From Gallaecimonas mangrovi (GTDB lineage Bacteria; Pseudomonadota; Gammaproteobacteria; Enterobacterales; Gallaecimonadaceae), in contig NZ_CP031416.1 of NCBI RefSeq assembly GCF_003367375.1, positions 1,681,501 through 1,745,500 of the forward strand: a stretch of DNA of 64,000 nt, read 5' to 3'. A program made the translations under genes and the position numbers. Below are positions 50,567 through 59,213 of this stretch, one piece after another; positions within the stretch are counted from its first letter, which is position 1, and each line of letters starts with the position of its first letter. The notes under the pieces were generated by a model. The model saw only the letters and a program-made list of their open reading frames with translations, was not told where the DNA came from and ran no database searches.

Positions 50567-50887
50567 TTAATCAATGATAACGGCAGTGCCGCTGGCCGAC
50601 ACCATCATCATGCCGTTACCTTGGCCCATGACTTCGTAATCCAAATCCACACCCACAACCGCGTTCGCGCCAAGGGCCGCGGCGCGTTGCTGCATCTCTT
50701 CCAAGGCAATTTCCCGCGCTTTTTGCAGCTCCTTTTCGTAGGCGGCAGAGCGGCCCCCCACAAAGTCGCGGATATTAGCAAACAAGTCTTTGAATACATT
50801 GGCGCCAAGAATGGCTTCACCGGCAACAACGCCGCAGTACTGATTAATAGGGCGGCCTTCGACAGAAGGGGTGGTGGTAATAAGCAT
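50567..50887 (-). CDS. YbjQ/UPF0145 family protein
   Basis: 106 residues covering the complete YbjQ fold: [32 protein letters not shown] at the start, ending [33 protein letters not shown]. Members are small cytoplasmic pentameric/oligomeric proteins that may bind metals; the function is uncertain. Ribosome site AAGGAG. It is followed on the same strand, reading downstream, by the DUF2059-like gene after about 155 bases; upstream is the GFA gene 17 bases away. Confidence 0.9.
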   Translation of the reverse strand: MLITTTPSVEGRPINQYCGVVAGEAILGANVFKDLFANIRDFVGGRSAAYEKELQKAREIALEEMQQRAAALGANAVVGVDLDYEVMGQGNGMMMVSASGTAVIID

Positions 50888-50904
50888 CGCTATCTCCTTG
50901 CGTA

Positions 50905-51312
50905 TTAATGGTCGCTATCCGGGCCTGCGTCCGGGTAGCGGGGAAGCGGGTCTTCTATGTGCAACCAGCTTACCTGGCTTTGGCACCAAATATGGTATTG
51001 CGGCGCTACGCTGTTAACGTCGTCAAGGCTGGCGAGGGTGACATCGAGGGTGGTGGCGCTGTTAGATTTTCTAAAAACCAACTGGGTGCCACAGTGGGGG
51101 CAAAATTCGCGCTGATAATGCGGGCTGGAACGGTAGATTTTGACTTGCCCTTGCTGATAACGAAAGCCGCTAACGGCCACCGTCAGCCAGGCAACCACCG
51201 GTGCACCACTGGCACCTTGGCAAAGCTTGCAGTGGCAAAAACCGGCATCTAGGGGTTCTTCATCAATAAGGTAGCGAACATGGCCGCATAAGCAGCCGCC
51301 TTGGCGGTCCAT
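50905..51312 (-). CDS. GFA-type (CENP-V/GFA) zinc protein
   Basis: 135 residues. Zinc ligands: [10 protein letters not shown] (CxC at 7-9), [12 protein letters not shown] (CxxC at 26-32) and [11 protein letters not shown] (CxxC around 91-94). This is the glutathione-dependent formaldehyde-activating (GFA) fold; most members are not proven to act on formaldehyde. Ribosome site AGGA. Located 17 bases upstream of the ybjQ-like gene, likely co-transcribed. Confidence 0.88.
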   Translation of the reverse strand: MDRQGGCLCGHVRYLIDEEPLDAGFCHCKLCQGASGAPVVAWLTVAVSGFRYQQGQVKIYRSSPHYQREFCPHCGTQLVFRKSNSATTLDVTLASLDDVNSVAPQYHIWCQSQVSWLHIEDPLPRYPDAGPDSDH

Positions 51313-51381
51313 AAAAGCATCCTGCCTTTTTAGTGACTGCCATTACAATGGCCGCTGTTTGCGAAAATAACGAGCGAAATT

Positions 51382-51582
51382 ATGAGCGGTAACATTCGAG
51401 CCAACATCAAAATTGGCGCCAAGGTTTCTATTGTCCTGAAACAAGACCAGGGCACCGGCGCATTAACAGAGGGGGTGGTAGCGCGCATTCTGACCAACTC
51501 TGCCAACCATCCCCACGGCATTAAGGTGCGCTTGGAAGACGGCCAGGTGGGCCGGGTGAAGGTTATTCATAGCGAAGGTTAA
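51382..51582 (+). CDS. YwbE family protein
   Basis: 66 residues, matching YwbE (DUF2196) end to end: IRANIKIGAKVSIVLKQDQGTGALTEGVVARILTNSANHPHGIKVRL. It has a small beta-barrel-like sequence with no cysteines or membrane segments. Function unknown, widespread in bacteria. The last recognisable core-genome gene before the accessory region. Confidence 0.87.
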   Translation: MSGNIRANIKIGAKVSIVLKQDQGTGALTEGVVARILTNSANHPHGIKVRLEDGQVGRVKVIHSEG

Positions 51583-51592
51583 CCACTCGCCT

Positions 51593-51949
51593 TTACCAGA
51601 ACCGCCACCAAGGCTTTTTCGCTAAAACCGGGGCTGCGGTGGGCGCTTGGCGAGATGCGGGTGGGGTTTCGGGGGGCAATAACGTTTTGTCGTTATCTGC
51701 GCTGACATCAACCAAGCCAACCCCATATCTAACGGCCAGTTGCCGCATCAGCGGGTAAGCGTTTTCTAGCTCAGACCAAGAAAATGCCGAGTAAGTTAGC
51801 TGGCGGCCAACCCTGCGCCCGGTAACGTTAGGGGCCTTTGCATCGAGCGGCCCATGCATTGGCAAAAAGTGCTTTGTCATCTCTAAACCAAGACGGTAAC
51901 GCCGCCGTTGAGCGGCATTAAAAGTATAGTCATGCTGCTGTAACGGCAA
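51593..51949 (-). CDS. Hypothetical protein, possibly truncated
   Basis: 118 residues, open from a TTG at 51949; the first ATG lies at about 51880. The middle LTYSAFSWSELENAYPLMRQLAVRYGVGLVDVSADN looks like a folded alpha/beta segment and the C-terminus is Pro/Ala-rich, ending KPWWRFW. No ribosome site is convincing, and the protein may be the C-terminal part of a longer one whose start has been lost. It marks the junction to the accessory region. Not recognised. Confidence 0.4.
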   Translation of the reverse strand: MPLQQHDYTFNAAQRRRYRLGLEMTKHFLPMHGPLDAKAPNVTGRRVGRQLTYSAFSWSELENAYPLMRQLAVRYGVGLVDVSADNDKTLLPPETPPASRQAPTAAPVLAKKPWWRFW

Positions 51950-52198
51950 GGCTTTTGGCTGGACGACACCATGACCGCCCCTATTTCAATGTTCTCCCTT
52001 TGCTCAGAGGGAATGCTGTTATCTGAAGGGCAGGTATGTTTGACATCAACAATCAGCAGCTAAGGGGAGTGCGACAGCAGCACTTTCAGGCCATCAGCGC
52101 TGCAATTAAGGCGCTTCATGGGAGGCGATTTTTCACTTTAAATACGGGGTAAAGCTAATGGCTAAAGGAATATTGAAGTAGATACCCGTATTATTTAT

Positions 52199-52339
52199 CT
52201 ACTTATTCTCTTCTGAGGGAAGCTTTGACTTATTGAGCATAGCAATGCCTGAAAACAGCCCCCAAAAGAAAATACCGATACAGGCAAGAAAAATACCCAC
52301 CCCAACCGGCGAGCCCCAACTGAACCAATCAATGTGCAT
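52199..52339 (-). CDS. Tiny single-pass membrane protein (46 aa)
   Basis: 46 residues: MHIDWFSWGSP, then a hydrophobic helix (GVGIFLACIGIFFWGLFSGIAML, about 13-35) and a charged tail KSKLPSEENK. The start at 52339 has an ideal AAGGAG 7 bases upstream. A longer ORF in another frame overlaps it but has no ribosome site. The layout is like small accessory subunits of membrane complexes; I do not recognise a specific family. Confidence 0.65.
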   Translation of the reverse strand: MHIDWFSWGSPVGVGIFLACIGIFFWGLFSGIAMLNKSKLPSEENK

Positions 52340-52536
52340 TTTTGCTCTCCTTTTCCCGTCGATGGGTAATAAACCTTTTGGGGCTTTCGGTAAACAAGCG
52401 CAGGCATGTTTCCGGCTGAGTAATGGCCTCTCTTTTTATGTAAAAGCCTACCACCTAAGGCAGACAGTCGGCCATCGATAAAAGACGCGTGTCCCTGTTA
52501 TTTTTAATGCATTTGTTATATGTAATTGGCGCCAAA

Positions 52537-52752
52537 CTACGTTGTGATTTTTTCAATCGCCAGCCACAAAAGGACAATAATTAACAAAATGATGGGTGAT
52601 GCTCGTAAGAGCAAAGCAAAGCTGTAAACGTTTTCTTTGAAATCATGAGAATTACTGTCTTTATTAACGTAATTCGTTGAAGGTGAGTCGCATTGCTTAC
52701 AGTACATTGCAGTATCAACGTTATCAGTTTTGCAATTAATACAGTTCCACAT
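52537..52752 (-). CDS. Zinc-ribbon membrane protein
   Basis: 71 residues. The N-terminal zinc ribbon WNCINCKTDNVDTAMYCKQC has two CxxC pairs at residues 4-7 and 18-21; a polar linker follows, then one hydrophobic helix (SPIILLIIVLLWLAI, about 52-66). Such membrane-anchored zinc ribbons are common and of unknown function. Base composition is lower in GC than the core genome, as for its neighbours. Ribosome site weak (CGAGAC). Confidence 0.6.
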   Translation of the reverse strand: MWNCINCKTDNVDTAMYCKQCDSPSTNYVNKDSNSHDFKENVYSFALLLRASPIILLIIVLLWLAIEKITT

Positions 52753-52858
52753 ATGGGTCTCGGTATATATAATGCCTCAAATACCGGCATGGTGAAGTTG
52801 GCGGCATTTTGGGAACTAAAAAGATGACAGCTTTGCCACGTCCGAGTGCTTTGACTTG

Positions 52859-53368
52859 TTAACTGCCGAACTCCTCAACCCACTCTTGGTGCTGCTCAAT
52901 AAAGTTTTTCCAGTAATATTTTTCACCAGAAATCTCCTGCAATCTGCCTTTAATTTCAGCAAGCTCCTTAGGATCAGTGATTGTATTTCCATCTGGATCT
53001 ATTTGTGCGAAATCCTGTTTACTAATGCCATTTAGATAGGAAAGTACTTCAAGGAAAGAAGACAACGAGGTAGATACTAACTCCGCACTCCATTCGCCCA
53101 CGCCATGCATAGCCGTATAAACTGGTAGCGATGGTTCATTTGTATCTACGAAGAAAGGATCTCCGACTTCTATATCGGTTCCGATAACAACCCAATTCTT
53201 TTGCCAATCACCCTCATTTGGCCCACTTAGATCACTACCATCTGGATGCACACTGTAACCTAATTGAAGGTCACTGATGCTAGCTTCATCCGCGATGCTA
53301 AACCCATTGGCGCCAAAGAAAACCTTTTTTAGGTTTTTATATTTTATGGCTTCCATAATTTCATGCAT
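52859..53368 (-). CDS. SMI1/KNR4 (SUKH)-type protein, orphan immunity-like
   Basis: 169 residues. The fold markers are the WVVIGTDIEVGDPFFVDT segment, the YTAMHGVGEW turn and the helix LVSTSLSSFLEVLSYL, typical of the SMI1/KNR4 (SUKH) superfamily. SUKH proteins often act as immunity proteins for contact-dependent or polymorphic toxins, but no toxin gene is next to it, so this may be an orphan immunity gene or have a different role. Ribosome site AGGAG 8 bases upstream. AT-rich compared with the core genome. Confidence 0.68.
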   Translation of the reverse strand: MHEIMEAIKYKNLKKVFFGANGFSIADEASISDLQLGYSVHPDGSDLSGPNEGDWQKNWVVIGTDIEVGDPFFVDTNEPSLPVYTAMHGVGEWSAELVSTSLSSFLEVLSYLNGISKQDFAQIDPDGNTITDPKELAEIKGRLQEISGEKYYWKNFIEQHQEWVEEFGS

Positions 53369-53468
53369 AGAAATCTCCTAAAGCGGTTAATAGTTTTATT
53401 AGCCAGTGAGCTTATTATCATCACCTTGGAAAAGTACTCAGAAGATGGGGTCCCGTATTATTTCGTTC

Positions 53469-53597
53469 TTAGCGGTTGGTAAGATGATGCTCTATGGCAA
53501 CAATGGCTGCCGCTAGGCCACCAATCAATAACAACACCAAGGCATAGAAAATACCTTTTAAACTTACCGTTATGGCGCCAAAGCTGTTCACTTGCAT
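53469..53597 (-). CDS. Tiny hydrophobic protein (42 aa)
   Basis: 42 residues: MQVNSFGAITVSLKGIFYALVLLLIGGLAAAIVAIEHHLTNR, essentially one membrane helix (about 11-34) with a charged tail. (Given here as: start MQVNSFGAITV, helix LVLLLIGGLAAAIVAI, end EHHLTNR.) AAGG lies about 8 bases upstream. It immediately precedes the 313-bp repeat block. It could be a short toxin of the type I kind or a membrane accessory peptide; neither is supported further. Confidence 0.45.
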   Translation of the reverse strand: MQVNSFGAITVSLKGIFYALVLLLIGGLAAAIVAIEHHLTNR

Positions 53598-53611
53598 ACT
53601 TATACCTTGCC

Positions 53612-53924
53612 CAAAAGCAGGTGGCTTCGTTACCTTTTGATTTTGTTGGAATATAAAAGTGGGTGTCCCACGTTATTTTGGTGTTCGGCGTGGTTTGATA
53701 GTTGGTTTAGATGCCGGTTAGCGCACCGGCGGGCGCGATACTTTCTTGCTTGGCCAAGAAAGTATCCAAAGAAGGCCCCCCCGGCGTTACGCGGTGTCTT
53801 TCCCTCTGGTCACTTGCCGCTGACCGCTTCACACGCGTTCCGGACGCGTCTTCCACTCTCTCAGCATCCATGCTTCGAGCCAGCTCCCACTCCTGTCAGT
53901 AAGGCGCTTCACTTAAAGTGGTAC
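53612..53924 (+). repeat. Structured 313-bp repeat, copy A
   Basis: First of two complete tandem copies plus a partial third; the word CTTCGTTACC recurs at 53625, 53938 and 54251, exactly 313 bases apart. Each unit contains nested inverted repeats: GTGGG-TGT-CCCAC, GCCGGT-hexamer-ACCGGC and GATACTTTCTTG/CAAGAAAGTATC. Copy A has one change in the GCCGGT hairpin loop (TTAGCG). Open frames inside are probably spurious. Confidence 0.85.
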
Positions 53925-54237
53925 TAATAACAGGTAGCTTCGTTACCTTTTGATTTTATTGGAATATAAAAGTGGGTGTCCCACGTTATTTTGGTGTTCG
54001 GCGTGGTTTGATAGTTGGTTTAGATGCCGGTTCGCGCACCGGCGGGCGCGATACTTTCTTGCTTGGCCAAGAAAGTATCCAAAGAAGGCCCCCCCGGCGT
54101 TACGCGGTGTCTTTCCCTCTGTTCACTTGCCGCTGACCGCTCCACACGCGTTCCGGACGCGTCTTCCACTCTCTCAGCATCCATGCCTCGAGTCAGCTCC
54201 CGTGCCCGGCGGTAAAGCGCTCCACTTAAAGGGGCCC
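53925..54237 (+). repeat. Structured 313-bp repeat, copy B
   Basis: Almost identical to copy A, with scattered substitutions (for example near the end where the copies read CTGTCAGTAAGG versus CCCGGCGGTAAAG). A 26-bp core at 54024-54049 recurs exactly, inverted, at 63760-63785. Confidence 0.85.
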
Positions 54238-54301
54238 CAAAAGCAGGTGGCTTCGTTACCTTTTGATTTTGTTGGAATATAAAAGTGGGTGTCCCACGTT
54301 A
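54238..54301 (+). repeat. Truncated third copy of the 313-bp repeat
   Basis: The first 64 bases of the unit, up to TGTCCCACGTTAT, then replaced abruptly by transposase coding sequence. Confidence 0.8.
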
Positions 54302-54819
54302 TGTACCATTATCGTTTGGACATGCCAAAACCCAGCGGCCCTAATCAGCAGTGGTCAAGCGATGTCACCTACATCCGTTTTGATCGCCGCCATGTGTTTT
54401 TAGCGGTTATCGTGGACCTGTGGTCACGAAAAATCATCGGCTGGGCGCTGCATGAGAAACTCAAAGCCGAACTGAGCACGGTCGCGCTTTATAAAGCCAT
54501 CAAGCAACGAAAACCGAGGCCTGGATTGATACTGCACACCGACAGAGGCGTTGAATTCCGGGCCAAGGCCATGCAGCAATGGCTGAATCGATATGGCATT
54601 CGCCACAGCATGAACCGCCCAGGGCAATGCACGGATAATGCCGAAGTAGAATCGTTCTTTAAGACGCTGAAAGCCGAACTGATACACGACAATCACTTCG
54701 GCACGGTGGCGTCACTGCGCCAACAAGTGGGCCATTACATCCAGCATTTTTACAACAAGGTGCGGCTACACAGTAGCCTCGATTACGTATCACCGATACA
54801 GTACGAGCAAGCCGCTTAA
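54301..54819 (+). pseudogene. IS3-family transposase OrfB, C-terminal remnant
   Basis: About 172 residues of an rve-type DDE integrase core: first Asp in WSSDVTYIRF, second in HTDRGVEFRAK, and the Glu in NAEVESFFKTLKAEL, then HFYNKVRLHSSLDYVSPIQYEQ, the usual IS3 ending. The N-terminal helix-turn-helix half and the OrfA gene are missing, cut at the repeat copy boundary (54301). All catalytic residues remain, but without the DNA-binding part it should not transpose. Confidence 0.85.
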
Positions 54820-54825
54820 TAACAA

Positions 54826-54855
54826 CTGCGTGTCCGTTTTATCGGGTGAACATCA
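54826..54855. repeat. Right inverted repeat of the IS3-family remnant
   Basis: TGCGTGTCCGTTTTATCGGG followed by TGAACATCA, ending in CA as in IS3 elements. No matching left end was seen at the truncated side. It lies 74 bases ahead of hsdR. Confidence 0.5.
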
Positions 54856-54928
54856 GGTACAATGCTAAACCGTCGAGACAAGTCGTTGTAATGACGTATT
54901 TATTCATTTATGTATTTGGTAGCTAAAA

Positions 54929-57900
54929 ATGATAACGAAAGAAGCACAAATTGAACAAGCGCTCATAGATAAGCTGGGTGATCTGAAGTATTCATACCGT
55001 AAAGATATCCGAACAGATCGAGCCTTGAAGCAGAACTTTCGTGAAAAATTTGAGGCGTTAAACTTTGTAAGCCTTACTGACAATGAGTTTGAGCGCTTGT
55101 ATCAAGACATCATTACGGCTGATGTCTTTGAAGCTGCTAAAACGCTGCGTGAACGCGGCTACTTTCAGCGTGAGGATGGTACACCGCTGCATTATACCTT
55201 AGTGAATATCAAAGACTGGTGTAAAAATGAGTTTGAAGTAATCAACCAATTGAGCATGAACACGGATGAAAGCAATCACCGTTACGATGTGATCTTGTTG
55301 ATCAATGGTGTGCCTACGGTACAGATTGAGCTGAAGGCTTACGACATTGTGACTCGTCGCGCTATGGAACAAATCGTTGATTACAAAAACGATATTGGCA
55401 ATGGCTACACCAATACGCTGATGTGCTTCATTCAAATGTTTATTGTCAGTAATGAACACCATACTTATTATTTTGCTAACAACCGTAGTGAGCATTTTAG
55501 CTTCAATGCTGATGAGCGCTTTTTACCTGTTTATCAACTAGCTAATGAGAATAACCGTAAAATCTCGCACTTACATAACTTTGCCGATGCCTTCTTAGCG
55601 AAGTGTACTCTTGGACAGATGATCAGTCGCTATATGGTTCTGGTTCAATCGGAACAAAAGCTTCTGGTTATGCGTCCGTATCAAGTCTATGCGGTGGAAG
55701 CTATTGTTGACTGTATCCATGAAGGGCGAGGAAATGGCTATATCTGGCATACAACAGGATCAGGCAAAACCCTAACTTCTTTTAAAGCGTCAACGTTACT
55801 TAAAGATAATCCTGATATTGAAAAGTGCTTGTTCGTGGTCGACAGAAAAGACTTGGATCGTCAAACCCGAGAAGAATTTAATAAGTTTCAAGACGGCTGT
55901 GTGGAAGAGAACACCAATACAGAAACGTTAGTTCGTCGTATGTTGTCAGAAGACTATGCTGACAAAGTCATCGTTACAACGATCCAGAAACTCGGCTTAG
56001 CACTAGATGAAAACAGCAAGCGCAATCAGAGTAAACTGAAAGAGGGTAAGAAAACTTTCAAAGAGCGGCTAGAGCCATTGCGAGATAAGCGTATTGTTTT
56101 TATCTTTGATGAATGTCACCGCTCTCAGTTTGGTGAAAACCATAAAGCGATTAAAGAGTTTTTCCCTAAGGCACAATTGTTTGGCTTTACGGGTACTCCT
56201 ATATTCGAGAAAAACTCAACGTATACTCAAATTGATGGCAATGTGGGTTCCTTTAAAACCACAGAGAGTATCTTTGAGCAAGAGCTACACCACTATACGA
56301 TTACTCATGCAATTGAAGACAAGAACGTTCTGAGCTTCCATATTGACTTTTTTGGCAAACATTCTGCGAGTAAACAGCTAGCAGACGCTAGCAATGATGA
56401 AGCTGAAGCCACGGTGACAAGAGTTACACCTCCACCACGTGCTGTCGTTCAAGAGATATTAGAGAAGCATGATGCTGTGACGAATCACCGCCGATTCAAT
56501 GCCATTCTAGCAACAGCTTCTATTAACCATGCGATTGAATACTTTGAAGAGTTTAAAAGCCAGCAAGAGCTTAAAGCATCAGAATCTGAAGACTATGTTC
56601 CGTTAAATATTGCTTGCGTGTTTTCGCCACCAGCTCAGCTTAGTGATAAGGACAAAGAAGATTCAGATTTAAATACACTCGTTCGAAATGTGAAAGATAT
56701 CCAGCAATTACAGGAAGATCTACCACAAGAAAAAGCCGATAACGAAGTTGAGCCTGAGCGAAAGAAGCAAGCACTAATCGGTATTATTAATAGCTACAAC
56801 CAGCAGTATTCAACGAATCATACTATTAATGAGTTTGACCTTTATTACCAAGACGTTCAGCAGCGGATTAAAGATCAGCAATATGACAATGCTGATTATC
56901 CACATGAAAACAAGATCGATATTGTCATCGTGGTTGACATGTTATTAACAGGTTTTGACTCCAAATACCTGAACACTTTATACGTGGATAAGAACCTAAA
57001 ACACCATGGTCTTATACAAGCATTTTCACGTACTAACCGTGTATTGAATGATAGTAAGCCTTGGGGAAATATTTTAGATTTCCGAGGTCAAGAAAAAGAA
57101 GTCAATGAAGCGATTAAACTTTTTTCTGGTAAAAAAGAAGAAGGTGCTGAACAGATTTGGCTGGTAGATCCTGCACCTGTTGTCGTTGAAAAATATAAAG
57201 CAGCGGTCGATAAACTAGAAGCCTTTATGCAGAGGCAAGGTTTAGCATGTGAGCCTTCAGAGGTGACTAATCTTCAAGGTGATGCGCAAAGAGCTTCTTT
57301 TATTAATCGCTTTAAAGAAGTACAAAAATTTAAGAACCAGCTAGAGCAGTACACAGAGCTGGATGACGAACAGAAAGCTCAGGTTGCAGCGACATTACCA
57401 ATTGATACCTTACGTGGCTTTAAAGGAGCGTATTTAGAAACAGCCAAAGACTTAAAACGCAAGCTAGACACGAATAAAGGTACGGGAGATTTTCCTGAAG
57501 AAGTCGAACAGCTAGAGTTTGAGTTTGTGTTGTTTGCATCCGCTTTAATCGATTATGACTACATCATGGGATTAATTGCTAAATCGACTCAGGGAACAAG
57601 TAAGCAAAGCATGACTCGTCAGCAACTCATCGATTTAATCTGCTCGCAAGCGAATTTGATGTCTGAGCGCGATGAGCTGATTGCTTATATTCATAGTTTA
57701 CCTTCTGGTGAGGCATTAGATGTGTCACAAATTCATGCAGGCTACCAAGCATTTAAAATGAAAAAGGCTACCAATGAACTCAATGACATGGCTATAAAGC
57801 ACGGTTTAGCTACAGAGAGTTTACAGGCGTTTGTTGATGGAATTATGGGACGAATGATTTTCGATGGTGAGAAGCTGGGGGATCTGTTAGAGCCACTAGA

Positions 57901-58015
57901 TCTTGGCTGGAAAGAACGTACGAAGAAAGAGTTAGCATTAATGGAAGATTTGGTTCCTTATCTACATAAACTAGCGCAAGGGCGTGAAATATCCGGGTTA
58001 GCAGCTTATGAGTAA
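54929..58015 (+). CDS. hsdR: Type I restriction enzyme, R subunit HsdR
   Basis: 1028 residues. N-terminal nuclease domain with the PD-(D/E)xK-like core VPTVQIELKAYD (around 131); SF2 translocase motifs are Walker A TTGSGKT (around 276), DEAD-type FDECHRSQ (around 392) and FTGTPIF; the C-terminal half is helical and binds the methylase. It cuts unmodified DNA after ATP-driven translocation. First gene of the operon hsdR-hsdS-prrC-like-hsdM, with 8-base overlap into hsdS. GC content is clearly lower than the core genome, indicating transfer. The promoter region abuts the IS3 remnant. Confidence 0.95.
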   Translation: MITKEAQIEQALIDKLGDLKYSYRKDIRTDRALKQNFREKFEALNFVSLTDNEFERLYQDIITADVFEAAKTLRERGYFQREDGTPLHYTLVNIKDWCKNEFEVINQLSMNTDESNHRYDVILLINGVPTVQIELKAYDIVTRRAMEQIVDYKNDIGNGYTNTLMCFIQMFIVSNEHHTYYFANNRSEHFSFNADERFLPVYQLANENNRKISHLHNFADAFLAKCTLGQMISRYMVLVQSEQKLLVMRPYQVYAVEAIVDCIHEGRGNGYIWHTTGSGKTLTSFKASTLLKDNPDIEKCLFVVDRKDLDRQTREEFNKFQDGCVEENTNTETLVRRMLSEDYADKVIVTTIQKLGLALDENSKRNQSKLKEGKKTFKERLEPLRDKRIVFIFDECHRSQFGENHKAIKEFFPKAQLFGFTGTPIFEKNSTYTQIDGNVGSFKTTESIFEQELHHYTITHAIEDKNVLSFHIDFFGKHSASKQLADASNDEAEATVTRVTPPPRAVVQEILEKHDAVTNHRRFNAILATASINHAIEYFEEFKSQQELKASESEDYVPLNIACVFSPPAQLSDKDKEDSDLNTLVRNVKDIQQLQEDLPQEKADNEVEPERKKQALIGIINSYNQQYSTNHTINEFDLYYQDVQQRIKDQQYDNADYPHENKIDIVIVVDMLLTGFDSKYLNTLYVDKNLKHHGLIQAFSRTNRVLNDSKPWGNILDFRGQEKEVNEAIKLFSGKKEEGAEQIWLVDPAPVVVEKYKAAVDKLEAFMQRQGLACEPSEVTNLQGDAQRASFINRFKEVQKFKNQLEQYTELDDEQKAQVAATLPIDTLRGFKGAYLETAKDLKRKLDTNKGTGDFPEEVEQLEFEFVLFASALIDYDYIMGLIAKSTQGTSKQSMTRQQLIDLICSQANLMSERDELIAYIHSLPSGEALDVSQIHAGYQAFKMKKATNELNDMAIKHGLATESLQAFVDGIMGRMIFDGEKLGDLLEPLDLGWKERTKKELALMEDLVPYLHKLAQGREISGLAAYE

Positions 58016-59213
58016 GATTGAGTATCCAACTTTAGTACCTGAACTAAGGTTCCCTGAATTTGTAGAACAAGATGGATGGAAGCCTAAGATATTGGAAGAA
58101 GTCTGTGATCTGCAAGCTGGAAAATTTGTTAAAGCTGCCAATATCAAGAGTGAAAAGGACGATAGTTTTTATCCTTGTTATGGTGGTAACGGTTTACGTG
58201 GTTTCACTGAATCATTTACACATAATGGCAACTATTCTCTTATAGGTCGCCAAGGTGCGCTGTGCGGAAACATTAATTTTGTATCTGGAAAATTTCATGC
58301 GACCGAGCATGCTGTAGTCGTGGAACCCAAGGAAGGAGTTGATAACTCATGGCTTTATTACGAATTATGTAGGTTAAATTTAAATCGGTTTGCGACAGGA
58401 CAAGCTCAACCGGGGCTATCTGTAGATAATTTGTATAGAGTTGATACACATGTCCCTCTAGTAGAAAAAGAACAGCAAAAAATAGCTGATTGTCTTGTCT
58501 CGATAGATGGTTTGATTACAACAAATACGAAAAAATCAGATTCATTAAAATTACACAAAAAAGGCTTGATGCAGAAACTCTTTCCAGAAGAGGGAAAAAG
58601 GGTGCCTGAATTGAGGTTTAGTGATTTTGAGGGCGATTGGAAACCTGCATCGATAGCTAAAATGGGGATGGTAGTCACAGGGAGTACTCCAAGTACTTCG
58701 CATAGAGAATACTATGGTGGTGAGCACTTATTTGTTTCACCCGCAGATATTTCTGAAAATAGATTTATTGAAACAACAAAATCAACACTTACAACAGAGG
58801 GGATTCGTAAATCAAGAGTAGTGCAAAGTGGTAGTGTTCTTTTTGTTTGTATTGGTTCAACAATAGGAAAGACCGCTCAAATTAAATACGGCTGTGCTAC
58901 AAACCAACAAATAAATGCCATAACTGCTTTTCCAGGATATGATGATGATTTTTTATATTATTTGTTAAGCTTCCATTCGCTAACTATATCTGAGCTAGCA
59001 GGAAAGCAAGCTGTGCCTATTATCAATAAAGCTACTTTTTCCAAGGTCGTATTGATGGTTCCTGAAGAAAAAGAACAAAAAAGAATAGCAGATATATTGT
59101 CTTCTATTGATGAGTTGATAAGCGCACTAAATAAAAAGATAGAAGCTCTTAAAGCTCATAAAAAAGGCTTGGTGCAACGTATATTTCCTTATTTAGAGAG
59201 AGTTAGTGAATGA
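58008..59213 (+). CDS. hsdS: Type I restriction enzyme, specificity subunit HsdS
   Basis: 401 residues. Two target-recognition domains (about 15-165 and 205-360) are each followed by the conserved helical spacer: EKEQQKIADCLVSIDGLI ... LKLHKKGLMQKLFP and EEKEQKRIADILSSIDELI ... LKAHKKGLVQRIFP. It dictates the bipartite recognition sequence, which cannot be predicted from sequence alone. Overlaps hsdR by 8 bases and the next gene by four bases (ATGA). Confidence 0.94.
   Translation: MSKIEYPTLVPELRFPEFVEQDGWKPKILEEVCDLQAGKFVKAANIKSEKDDSFYPCYGGNGLRGFTESFTHNGNYSLIGRQGALCGNINFVSGKFHATEHAVVVEPKEGVDNSWLYYELCRLNLNRFATGQAQPGLSVDNLYRVDTHVPLVEKEQQKIADCLVSIDGLITTNTKKSDSLKLHKKGLMQKLFPEEGKRVPELRFSDFEGDWKPASIAKMGMVVTGSTPSTSHREYYGGEHLFVSPADISENRFIETTKSTLTTEGIRKSRVVQSGSVLFVCIGSTIGKTAQIKYGCATNQQINAITAFPGYDDDFLYYLLSFHSLTISELAGKQAVPIINKATFSKVVLMVPEEKEQKRIADILSSIDELISALNKKIEALKAHKKGLVQRIFPYLERVSE

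Noticed and set aside
52195-52407. 70-residue minus-strand frame over the tiny membrane gene
   Set aside because: The 46-residue frame has an ideal ribosome site and a sensible helix; the longer one has neither.
53592-54282. Two similar open frames (about 111 and 110 codons) in the repeat units
   Set aside because: They lie in tandem structured repeats, start without ribosome sites, and their translation is just the repeat read through its hairpins.
53612-54301. CRISPR array
   Set aside because: Repeats are 313 bp, contiguous and without short unique spacers; no cas genes in the window.
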